From Dromaius novaehollandiae (Eukaryota; Chordata; Aves; Casuariiformes; Dromaiidae), in contig NC_088110.1 of NCBI RefSeq assembly GCF_036370855.1, forward strand, positions 21,447,501 through 21,511,500: a stretch of 64,000 nt of DNA. The letters are read 5' to 3'. Below the pieces are notes generated by a model. The model was not told the origin of the DNA, searched no databases, and saw only the letters and a program-made list of their open reading frames with translations. The first letter of the stretch is position 1. The number at the start of each line of letters is the position of its first letter. The translations under genes and the position numbers were made by a program. This document shows positions 47,801 to 59,800 of the stretch, in pieces.

Positions 47801-50800
47801 AGGGTTCTACCTGCCGTTTATCATGTAGTACTGTCAGAATCATTGAGCGGATGGACAGCTGCATATATATGTATTCAAAATCAAAACAATAGCTAGTGAC
47901 TTCAGTTTTCTCTCTGTCAGGAGAACATGTAGCATAGACATTGTCATGTGGTGAAGTAGTGGAAGGGTTTTGGAATTCCTGCAGGGAGAGAACAGAGTAA
48001 CTGTAACAGTTACAGAGCTTAAAATGTAGGAGAATTACCATTATGTATATGGTTATAGTTGTGTTTATTTTTTGTTCCCCTTGAGTCATTTACCAATTAC
48101 TATGTTTTTTTTCCTTGAGATTGTGGTTTCATTGTTTGCTGTGTTTTTATGAGAATATAACCCATTTTTTGCAGGTCACAGCTCCAGTCTCCCTTGTTCC
48201 TGACCACTTGCATCTGTTACTTTATACTGGCTCCTCACTTTCTCTTATGAACTACATTCTTCCCCTCCCTTCCGCCCCAATAAAGGTGTGTGTGGGAGTT
48301 CATGTCAGATTAATGAGGAAGATCATCTCACTGATTGATCAGTTCAGTGCATACCAAAAATGGCACAGGAGAAAAGATGGGATTGTGAATCCAGCAGGAG
48401 GAAAAGTGGCCAGTGTTATTTTGATAGGACTTTGCAGAATATTCAGAATAGCACAGAACTTCCTAGGTTAAATCTCATTCAGCTATAATTCTGAGCTTTC
48501 AGTGCTTCTGAAGTTTAGGGTTGAGATGTTAAGTTAGGCCCCCATAATAGGCGTATCAGTCCTGGATAGGTGGGCTAAATTGCCTTCTTAAGGTGCTAAT
48601 CTGTATTCCTTGTCAGGATGGAGACCAGATAGCTAATTTTTCCCTCACCTAATTTTAGCTATCTTAAATCCTACCCTGAGTAATTGCTTGTGAAAAGCAT
48701 TGTGTGGGTGACTTGTCTAGCTCTGGTGCTATTAGGGATAGATTTTAGTTTTCCATGAAACTTAGCTACAGTTACTCGGAGGCTACCCATTCTTTTCCTG
48801 CTTTTCCTGATCTTACAGTGTGTTTTTCAACTTACTTGACAAACTGGGTCAGCAGTCTGCTTTATTGCCCATTGTGGAATCACCCCCAGGACCAGTCTGT
48901 GGTGTATTCAGTCTCTGGGAAGATGTGGGTTGTGGGAGTAAGCAAAGAATATATCAAACAAAAGAGTTGGTATCAGATGAAGATACAGTTAGTCTTAATT
49001 TTTGTGCAGCTTTGCTTTTGAGTGCTTGATTTTAGAAATCTGTTTTTTTTTTTTTGGTGTAGTTTCCTCATCTGAAATAATGGGATGCCGTCCTGAAACC
49101 CACATGTAGCACCTCCAACATTAGAACCTTTATCTATGTGGAAAGGGCATGGAAACCTTCTATTTAAGGTCATGGAGCAATTCACAAGAGGAGGGAGTAT
49201 TAAAAGGAGTTGAGATGCATACTGCTCTGATTGGTTTCAGAGAGACTTGTGACGATAGTACAGAAATGATGCGATTCCAGAATTTGGGGTGATAGTTCAG
49301 TTTTTGGAGAGAAGAGTGCTCTGCCAGGCACAGACCAGCTCCTTCCATTTCTTGTTCTGTGCTGTCCCCACCCATAACTTCTGATCGTGTGTCTTCTGTT
49401 CATCTAAAGCTTGTTTCTTGTCTTTTTGTCTAACTGGTTGTAATCTCTATTTCTAAACCACTTAAAAAGGTGCTTAATTCAGCTGTGTTTTATTTCTTAA
49501 AACTCAGGGCCTTGTTGCAGTTTTTCTTCCTAGAGCTCCTCCTCACCATCACCTTTTTCTAGCTTTGTCCAAGTCTGTATGCTAGTCTTACTTTTTAAAA
49601 TTCTGGATTTGAAGGTTAACAGTTGCCTCAGAGGTAGCTGCATGTATATTAAGCACAGGAGAAGAAAGGCTTTCTGTTGTCAGGGCACTGCCAAGGACCT
49701 CTGAAGTTTGCTAGCTGGAAGCACCTACCAGGAAAGCCCGTGTGGTCCCCCTGCCCCGTGTAGCCCTGAGTATCCTGACTTGCTGGGGTAGGAACGTACT
49801 GGTTCCTTGATTTTAGAAACTCTGTAGATGATAAACATGCCTCGTCACTCTGAAGGGATAGCACATGTACTCTTCCACCTGGAGGAATTGAGAGAAGCTC
49901 CTTGAGGGCAAATCCTTCCAAATCTTAGTTGCTAAAATATGTGATAAGTAAAGATTTTGTAAACTTAAGAAAAATTATGATTTATATCTGGAATTTGGAG
50001 TAAAAAATGTGTTCTCTACTTGCAGAATCAGTTTTACTAGAGCGTTCTTAGAAGTTTGGTCTGCTGTAGGTATATGGCAGGAAAGATTGCAGCTCTAATG
50101 ATTTTAGTCTGGTGAAGACAGAAATAGCTAACACGCAGGTTTTTCTAATGGGAAATGTTGGGCAAAATTGGTAAGAGATCGTTTTACCTGCCCCACCTAT
50201 AATAAAATAGTGGTAAAACTGGCTACGTTCTCAGGTTACCTCATGTTCCGTTTTTTCTCTCCTCAGTGCTTATCATACTATAGTAAATCAGAATAATCCA
50301 GGTGTTCATTATTTTTGTTTTTCATTATAGGAAAAGTTTATGATTTGCACTTTCAACTCCATAACTAGTTCAGTGCAAGCAGAGCTCTGAACTGAATTTA
50401 TCTGCTCAACTATGAGCCAACAGCTTGAAGCTGGTATTTTTCGACTCTTTGAAAGAGTTGAAGATGGACTCTTAGTGATTGCTGTTTTACTGACCACTGT
50501 TCCTGAATTCAAAATTGAGGAAGGACCTGTATACCCATTTTGGAAGTGTTTATTTTTTCCTTTGATAATTGCCATGATTGCTTGCTTGGCAAATTTAATA
50601 GGAAAGTATTTTTGTGTTTGGCTTTCATTGTCATTTAACAGGTTGCATGAAAATAGATTGGAAAAAATTACTTCTGTGGAGCACTGGCAGATATTCTGTG
50701 GGCTTGTAGCTGATCGAAATGCTGGTGTAAAGGTATCAGAAATTCCCTCTTTTACTCTCCAGGGAGCTAAGGAATTTGATGTAATCAGCTCTGACACCTT

Positions 50801-53800
50801 AGTTGTCATCCTTCCTCTTGCTTACTGTCTAGAAGGTACTTACCATGTATTTCTGCTGTAGTCCCAAAATCACTGCTGTTTACTGCAGCTGTCGTTTGCA
50901 TAACATATGAAGGAATGTTATTACCTTCGTTTCTAGTGGAAGCTCCAAGGAAGATGCTTTCTTCTGTTTGAAAAAGAGTAAAGCAAGTGTAGCTGATGAT
51001 ATCCCTGAGGTAGTCCTGTTTTAGAGACTGGATGATGAGAGCGCTTTTCTATGGCTGAGGAAGGTGCAGTGCATTCTCATAAAGGCAGTAGTGCCTGTGA
51101 AGGGTGATGGGTAGGGTTTTATCCTTCCGCTCCACTTCTCCCCCCGCCCTAAACTAACTATAATCAGCACTTTATAGATAAGCTTCTTCAGGACAGTTGA
51201 ACTTTGTGCCAGCTGTTATTTGTTTGAAATGGAAGAGCTCCAACAAGCACTGCATTTTGGATATGGAATGAAGAGAGCACAGAAATAGAATTGGTTTTGG
51301 TGTAAGAAATTGGCTGATGTTTTGGCAGATTTTTGCCTGATTATTGATTGGGGTATTGATCTTATTTTAAATATATGGTCAAAGTGATGGAAATTATTTT
51401 AATGGAAGAGGACAACCAGTAGTCAAACTAGGGGGAAAAAATGAATTTTTGAGTTACAAGCTTTATGGTAAACAGTTCTGATCCACGTTATGTGCACTCA
51501 TGCTAAAGTCAGGCTGTAGATGACATTTGTTCATTAAACCTATCCTTCCATTAACTGTGTAGAGGCAGCCAACTGGTGCTTTCATACAAGGCAATGATCT
51601 GTTTTTTCCTCTGATCACAAAATGAGCTTTTGAGAATGATTTTTTTTTCCACAGTGGAATAAATACCACTCAGAATAATTCAAGTTAAATGTGTGGAAAA
51701 CACTTTCTTCAGCTGTAAGAATTCTGTAATAACATCCAAGAAGCACTAAATTAGAAAAAAGTAAAAGTCAAGTCATGCACTGAGTTTTAAGCCTTTGATT
51801 GCTTAAATGGTAAGGAGGCAAAGTTGTGCTGACTCATGAGCTAAGTTTGGCCTACTTTACCTGGCTTGGATCTTTCTCCACACACTATGTAGAAGATTTG
51901 TTACAATGATCTAGTTTCAAGCTCCAGGCTAGTCATTAAGGACTGTAAGCTATACTAACAGTTTGCTCACAACTTGCTGTGTTTTCAGTTGTTAAAAGCT
52001 TTAGCACGCAATCCCTCCACCTTCAAGATGCAGCTTATTCATTTGTCCAGAGCTTCATCATTGCCAAACTTTTACTTATGAAAATGGACTTTATTCTTCC
52101 ATAAATACAGAGGTATAATTTAAAATTACTGTCAGTGTAGAACTATTTTCAGAAGTTAGTTTTCCTGAAATGTAGCTGTATCACAGACTGCACAGTAATA
52201 AAGATGGCTAGTGTGCTTCATATCTTTCAGTTACAGTTACTGTTCCTTGAAAATTCAGTGTTGAAAAAATATGAACCTGTTTTCATTCCAACTTACCATC
52301 CTGTCTATGTTTTCATAAATGTCTTAGCAAATAATTTCTTGTGATTTGAAAGTTCAGAAAGCTTTGTATCAAGTTAAGTAATAACATATATACTAAAACT
52401 TCATGGGTTTCAGCCTCAAGAGAAAGGAGAACCTGAGGGAAGGGTGTCTTTCCCTACCCTTCCAAGAAAACGAAGATGACAAACTTAAGCAAAGTGTGAG
52501 AAAGAAGTGAAGGGTGAGAAAGAAACACCTTATTTGCTCCTGGGATGACGAATTTAAGAGCATTGTCTCTGCTAATAAATGCCAAGCGCACTCATACACA
52601 TGTGCCCTTGTTTTCCTTGCCAGTTTCTCCACAGTATCAAACGCACTTCTGTCTGAATGGTTCATTTTCCTCCTCTACTCTAGGTTATCCTGACAGCTTT
52701 AGGAGCAAGTAAGTACACTTTGTAGAAACACTAAGTGAGCAAGGCTGTACAGCTTATGGTATGCATAAACTATTTCATGACTTCAGTTTATATGTGAAGT
52801 GGTTTTGACTTGTTAGGCCTTCTGCTTTGATGCAGTTGAACTATTTCTTACTTCCTTTAAAAGCTGTATTTTTAACTCATTTGTGAAAAAACAATTGAAA
52901 TGAGAGTATTTGCAGTTTAAACTAATCCGGCTGGAAGATCTGGAGCTGTTTGTTACTAGATGAAAGCCACATTAACGCTGCTTGAAAGCAGAAGTTGACA
53001 TGTCATTTTCCTAACTCTCTCCAAGCACAGGTGATGCCAAAATGATGATGCATGAGCACTGTTTTTACTACTCATTTTTTCTAGGACAAGGAGTGATGTA
53101 ACATGTATTCCTCCTCCTTGCATTGCTGCAGAAGAGCTTTCTTGTTGCTAGACTGGAATACCAGTGGTGATTTCACTTCAGGCAATGGAGTAACATTTGC
53201 ATTCGTTCTGTAAGTGGTTAAGGAGTACACAGGAAAAAACAGTCAGTGTGGGTAGAGCTTGAAGGTTAATAATTTTATTCCTTTGGGGTCTTCGGAAAAC
53301 TCGTTTCCTATTTCTCTCCCCCCCCCCCCGCCCCCCTTGGAATTGCGTCGCTGCTGCTCATGCCTTAGTTAAAGTGTCACTTGATTTGTTATGGTAATCA
53401 GCGTTATGAGACAAAACTACTGATACTTTCATTACTGTGCAGTAGAAAACCAATTTTCTTGTGTAGATGTATTTGATTTTATGTAATTAATGTTTTATAA
53501 ACTAGATGCAGGTAGTGTCTTTAAGATTTAAAGATAATGCCATGGATTAAATTTCGTGTTCAAACTGGCATAATACCTACGCTGGAATGTAAATCTCTAT
53601 TCTACTATCGTAATGGAGTATAGATACTAATTTAGAAACTTGATTTCAGTTTTATTGCCAGTTGCTGGTGTTTCAGGTGGTAATTAGTAGGGTTTTGGAT
53701 GTTGCTCTAAAGCAGCTGTTTAATGTGAGAAACTTTTTTTAAAGAGAGAGCTAACTTTGGGAGACAAGTATTCAGCACTGGGAAACTTTGTCGTTTACAG

Positions 53801-56800
53801 CGTGTGGAACTGACCGCTAAAATTAGTGGCACCTGGCTCACTGGTGAATCTCAAAAATGCAGGCCAAAAATCCTTTCCTTGATATGATCTTCAGTAGTCT
53901 CCTTCATTCCATATTCTTAACTTCTATTAGAGGAAAAATATATTGTAGAAATGCTCTGCAGATGTAAAATTCGCAATATTGTCTCAAAACGTAAGTACCC
54001 CCATAGGAAGAGGACATATGCGTCTTTCAGATGCTCTCTTCAGTCAAATGGGAATGAGATCTGTACTGCAGTTGTATCTGGTTCTTTTAAATCTTTTCAG
54101 CAATTTACCAGTAACTTTGTGTGCGCAGGCGTGTGTGTGCGTGTGCTTTCCAAAGCTTACCAGAATGTTTTGAATTTAATTCCAGAACATGCAAAATTTT
54201 GATAGATGGAAGCATGGCAAACAAATCTGAAATATGGATAACATAAGAAAGTTTAATTAAAAAGCTAGAGCACCCATGCTGTTATCAGTTTCATGTGAAA
54301 GGAGGCATCATTTTAGAATTGCACAAAGTATATTTAATTTTTGTCATTTGTGTGTGAACTGTTGTTAGTGTCAATATTGAAAGGAGAGATTCTGTTTATC
54401 TGTCGTGTACCATCTCACTTCATGCTGTCTCATTTTTAAGCTTATTTAAGCATTGTTTACTTTTATTTTCGTCTTGGTCTCATGGATGTGAGCGTCTGCA
54501 AGAAGGTATTCGCATTTGAAAATTCCCAGAAGTTCACAGCTTGTATATCTGGAAACTGGCGTGAAAAAAAAAAACAGGCTAAACAACCTAGAGGAGCATT
54601 TTCTTTCTGAAGTGGTTGTTTATTAAAACAAGCCTCAATATGAAAGATACGAAATGGGGAAAAAAAATCAATCTGTGATTATGCAGTGGAGGAAATGCAT
54701 CTTGATATGTTGGTGTGAGATTACTTAGTTAAAATCATTTTTATTTCAATATGTTTAATAACAGTGTATATCTCTGGCAAAAGATTAAATTGGGTTAGAG
54801 TTGTGAATTGCAAAATGGAATAGCTCCATCAGTGTGTTGTAGTTTTTTTTTTTTCCTTGTGCTTTTCCATTCTGAATGAGAGGTTTGGAAACACTGTCAA
54901 TAAAAACTGAATAGTAGTAGAGGTAGGTGGTTCCCCCCCCCCCCCCCCGAATTTCACAAAACCTCCTCCCCCCTGCAAATGAGTATTTTCTTCCATTTGC
55001 TTTTCTTATAGAACTGCAAATGAAAGATAGTTGAAATTTATCATATGAGTTGATTTTGACATTGCTCTTAATCTGTGACAGCAATAAGCTAACTAGTCTT
55101 TTCGCTTTGAGGTTTCTGAGGGGTTCCTTGAATACACGTAATACAAGATTGATTATTACCGTGCAGAGTTGAATGATCCGGGGAGTAGCAGGAAAAAATA
55201 CAATGTAAAATAGTCACTCAAAAATGAGAGAGGATTCTTCCCTGTAGAAAGCATGTATGTAGGTTGCAGAGATGATTTGAGAAGGAGAGGGAGGTCAGAT
55301 TTGACTTCAAATTAAGCCTCTTAGGGATTATGTATTTGTAAAAGTAAGTCTAGGGGCAACATTGCGATAGAAAAATTTTAAAATTTCCCTCCAGCATCCT
55401 CTTAGACTTTTTCTTCACCATCCAGTATTGGTGGCACACTGGACTCTCCTTTAAATATTATTCTTGCCTCACTATGTGGGTTATCACTTACATCCTCAGC
55501 TACTAAATATTTAGCATGCTTTTAAAATAGCTGCTCTTGTTGTTTGTCTGGGGTTATAGATTAATTAAGGTTAACTTTTTAAATAGGTAATTAAATACTA
55601 TTTTTGCTTGGGAAAAAAGCTTAATTTTTGCCTTAAAATGAAATTTGTGAAGATCTTTAAATAAAGATCTTAAATCTTTTGCTTTTCATTGGCAATATTT
55701 TGTAATATTTTGTGCTTGTGTGTTCCCATACATTTTTAGTTTATATATTATTAATGGTCATATTCATGGATTTTGCTAACTGCTCTACTTCCTGTTGCCT
55801 TAGAATTGTGATACTGCATTATTCAAAAAGGTAGTGCTTCTAAAGAAGTGGCAACCCTCTGATTAGACTGATTTGCATAGTACATGTCACTTTTACTTTA
55901 TTATTCTGTCAAGACACTGAGTTTGTATCAAATTTATATGGGGGTTAGCCATAGTTAATGTGCAGGAAAGGTGCCTAGTGCATTGTCTTCTCAAAATTCT
56001 TCCTCATCTCAAGCTGATTTTTTTTCTGTACAAAGTTTTTGGTAATATTTAAAATTTTTATCTCCGAAACCATAATCATTAACATGTAGATTTTGGAAAG
56101 TCATATGGACTTAAACATAAGACAAGTTATTTATGTGTGAGACTGGACCAAATCAGCTGTCTTTTCATATATACTGTCATAGTAATTGTGCTTAGACTTT
56201 GTTAGGGTGATTGATTATACAGTTATCATTGCCATAAAGATAGGAGGCTGCTGCTGCACTGACAGGTCGGTAATGGTCGGCATGATGAGCAGTTTACCTC
56301 TACTGCCTTATGTACCCTGTTAGCAAATCGGTCCCTTGCCGGTACTAGGGCTGACTCAAAACAGTCTGTATTTAGAAACCACTTTTTGTTCCAAGCTTTA
56401 CGACAAAGTCCCAATCTTTCATTGGGCCTTCGAACTACTGTGAAGTACCTGCAAGTTTAGGGATGTTTAATCAGGAAGAAAGCAGGGTACGTAGGGCAGA
56501 TTGCACTTTGGCTATTAAAGCAGTCATAATTTGGTGTAGCTCTGGTTGATATGTCTTTTATGCATATGCACAAGCAAAAATGCTGAAATTGGAATTGAAA
56601 TAGTCTGAAACTGCTTTGTACAAGTTTATCATGTGCTAGTATATTTCTGCTGTGTTTTAGACCTTATTTAAAGAGTGTGGGGTGAATTAATGTTGATCAT
56701 TAGTAGCTTATATAAGAGCAGCGTAAATCATTAATTAAACTTCTGTTTGACTGCTCCCAATTTTTGCTTTTTGTTTGACAGTTTCAAGAAAAACTAACCC

Positions 56801-59800
56801 TGTGACTTTTAAAATTATTTGGAATAATTTAGAGTGTATAAGCTAAGCCCCTAAAAGCTCAAACTGTCAATGGGATTATTTCTTGACAGATTATATTACT
56901 TTTATAAAATCCTAGCTCTCTATTGTTTAAAAATGCTTACTCCTTAGGCACTTCAGTTGCAGAAAAACCTTTAAATTTGAACTAATGTAAAATGATACAG
57001 TGATGTCTTTCTGAAGCTATGTTTCACAGCTAAAATCAAATGTGTTCTTACACAGAGATAACTAATCGAGGATTTGTGCTGTATTTTGGATGCTTAACTT
57101 GCAGTGGCTTTCCTTCCCTCTGCATCCTTTTTTTCGTAGAGATTATACTCCCCAAATGTTGGGATATCTCTGTTCCTTTTCACCTCAGCAGGAAGCCATG
57201 CCTTAAAAAATGGTAGAACCTTCCCTCCTCCTAGTAAGAGGGTGCTGTGTGTGCAGCCTGCAGAAATTATTTATTGAGAGACTGGGTTGACTGAAGAGGT
57301 AGAGAATAGGAAGGTAGATTTATTTAGGTTTAGTTTCATCAATCATATGGCCTGATACCCCTCTTTCGAAACAGTATTTTTCTCAGTCTTCATTTATAAC
57401 ACAAACTGTTAACTGGCTAACTTTGTGTTTGCAGGTATAAAGCACTGCTAAGTAAAGTTTCATAAAAATCATATTAAGTTCTGGTTTCTTCATCCCAAAT
57501 GGTAAGGGATATTTGCCTGTGGGTAAATGGGATGGAGTTTTTTGCATTATAGTCTGACTAGGATTCGTTTCTGGATTAGATGTTTGTATATTTTTCGTGT
57601 CCTGTTTTCAGTTATGAAGAAACAGTTGCATAGTCAGTGTTTCCCTATGTGAATACTTCATTGTTTAGTAAAGCAATTCTGTTAAGATAGTATTAATAAT
57701 CACTTTATTTAATTTTGGCTTGTGTTCCCTAATTAAAAAGTAGCACTTTCTTTTGCTCTGAAAGAAGTGCTGGGCCTACAGTACCTCGGTTAAAAATGTT
57801 GGTAAATGAAAAAGAATGTATTATTGTATGGGGAAATTAGGGTTGGATTAGTATTGCTTCTAACAGTCTATGGTTGAGGGTTTTTTTTTTTGCATGAGTG
57901 CATCAGAAATGTCTTTTTAGAACATATGATTCAGCATGTTTTTGGAAGGTGATAAATTCTAGTTATGTTACTAAATAAAAATGGTGTGGTTACGTTAGGA
58001 GCATAAACCAGGTTTAAGTCCTGTACCAAGAACTATGAAACCATTCACAGAAATTTAATTTAGGAATTCTGTTCTGTTTAGGTGTTGTACTGTCTCAGCT
58101 GGTAGTTAGTAGGCTTTTTGTATGTTATTTAAAGGATTAACTATTAAACAGATGTTCTGGTTTGTTTTGACTGTTAGAACTGTTTTAAGAACTTTTTTCT
58201 ACAGTTCAGCTCCTGGTCTAGTTAGTTATATCTTGATACAGCTAAGTTAAGGATTTACCATGAATAAGACTCGATATTGACAAAGCTGGTGTCTTCACCA
58301 ATTTTCTGGTGGGAGGCTGGAGAATAGCAAAGAATTATCTTAATTGATGATTAAAAAGTACACTGAAGATTGATAAGAATGGTAAGCTGCAATGTATACT
58401 AAACAGTTACTGACCTGCTTTTATCAATACACATAATATTTGTGACTACTGTTTTAATGCATTATATCCTCTCATGTGCCAAGATTGTGTAGTCTGTGGT
58501 ATCTTCCAGCCCTCTATTTTGTGAGTTTATTCAACTCCTTTTTAAAATCTTCTTTCTGTCTTGGTATATCTCTGCTGTGCTGATTAGCTTCCCTGCATGT
58601 TCAGATGCTATTCAGCTAATCCGGATTGGTAGTGGAAGTTTAGAGAAAGTCCAATCTGAAGAAATGCCAACCTGTCAGGCTTTTTTGTTGAGAATGTTTC
58701 ATTTCTGTAAACTACTTCTAAACTTTCATTTTAGCATCAAGATTTTTGTGGTCTAGGTAGGTGCTTATGCTTTTTCATAGAAATGTAGATATAAAATATC
58801 AAAAGGGTGGATGAGAACCTAGGTTATTTTCAGTTCAGTGGGACTCTTGTGTGCTGAAGTAGTGGTACCATTACAGCCTCACATAACTCACATTCGAGTA
58901 AGTATGCTGAAGCTTCTCACTTAATAGTTTGGCAAAACTCTGGAAAAAAAGATCTCGCTTTTTCTGTTGTGAAAGGTAAGTATATGTGGTGTTATAGAAG
59001 GACTTGTGTATAGTGTTGCAACTTTTCACCGTACATATTTGTTTAAAACTAGTCACAGCATGAGCTGGAGTTCATGCTTTGGAAACACATTGTATACGTT
59101 CCAGAGCCTGAGGGAGTTTGCTAAAAACTGAAGAGGGAAAGTGAGAGTTGGGATGCAAACACAAGTTTCAGGCTCCTAACGCACAGGTCATTTTAAATGC
59201 CAATATCTTAATAAATTTTACCCTGAATTTACCTAATGGCATCAAATTTAATCCTTCTTTAACAAAGGTCCTTCTCTTTTATTTTTTAGTATATTTTTGG
59301 GGAGTTCAGCCCTGATGAGTTTAATCAGTTCTTTGTGACTCCACGATGCTCTGTTGAGGTAAGATCCATTTAAACGTTTTTAGAAAATTGTACTTTAAAG
59401 CTACATCTCTTTGTGTATATTTGCTATATAACAATAAAACTAGTTTTTATCATTTTATCAACTTGCTAATTTACAAACTGAAGATACCGAACAGGAGTCT
59501 TCCCTTCCATGTGTGCGGATGTTAAGTCAGTTTTTAAAAATATGAAATGAATTATTCTGCCTTTTGCTTGTAATCCTTCAGAGCTGGAATAGCTGGCATT
59601 GTAATAGTAGTATGTTCAAGGTGAATTTTCCAGTAGCGTTACCTCAGATCTGGTTGCTTTGTTTAGAGGTGGATATAGGAGAGAACTTTTTCGTCTTAGT
59701 TGTATATAAGGTGAGGTTCTAAATCTTCTGATCCTTTTGAAGCACAGCAGTTCTTAACTTTTTTGACAGGTGGAACACTGCTAACCATCTAAGCTAAACT

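Larger units (their letters stand above)
38818..59289 (+). other. USP10 intron 1
   Basis: This 20.5-kb AT-rich intron begins in the CpG island. It contains a (GT)12 microsatellite (43134-43157), C-rich homopolymers (42349-42362, 53318-53336, 54933-54948) and one segment open on both strands (50309-50861). No nested gene was recognised. Confidence 0.75.
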
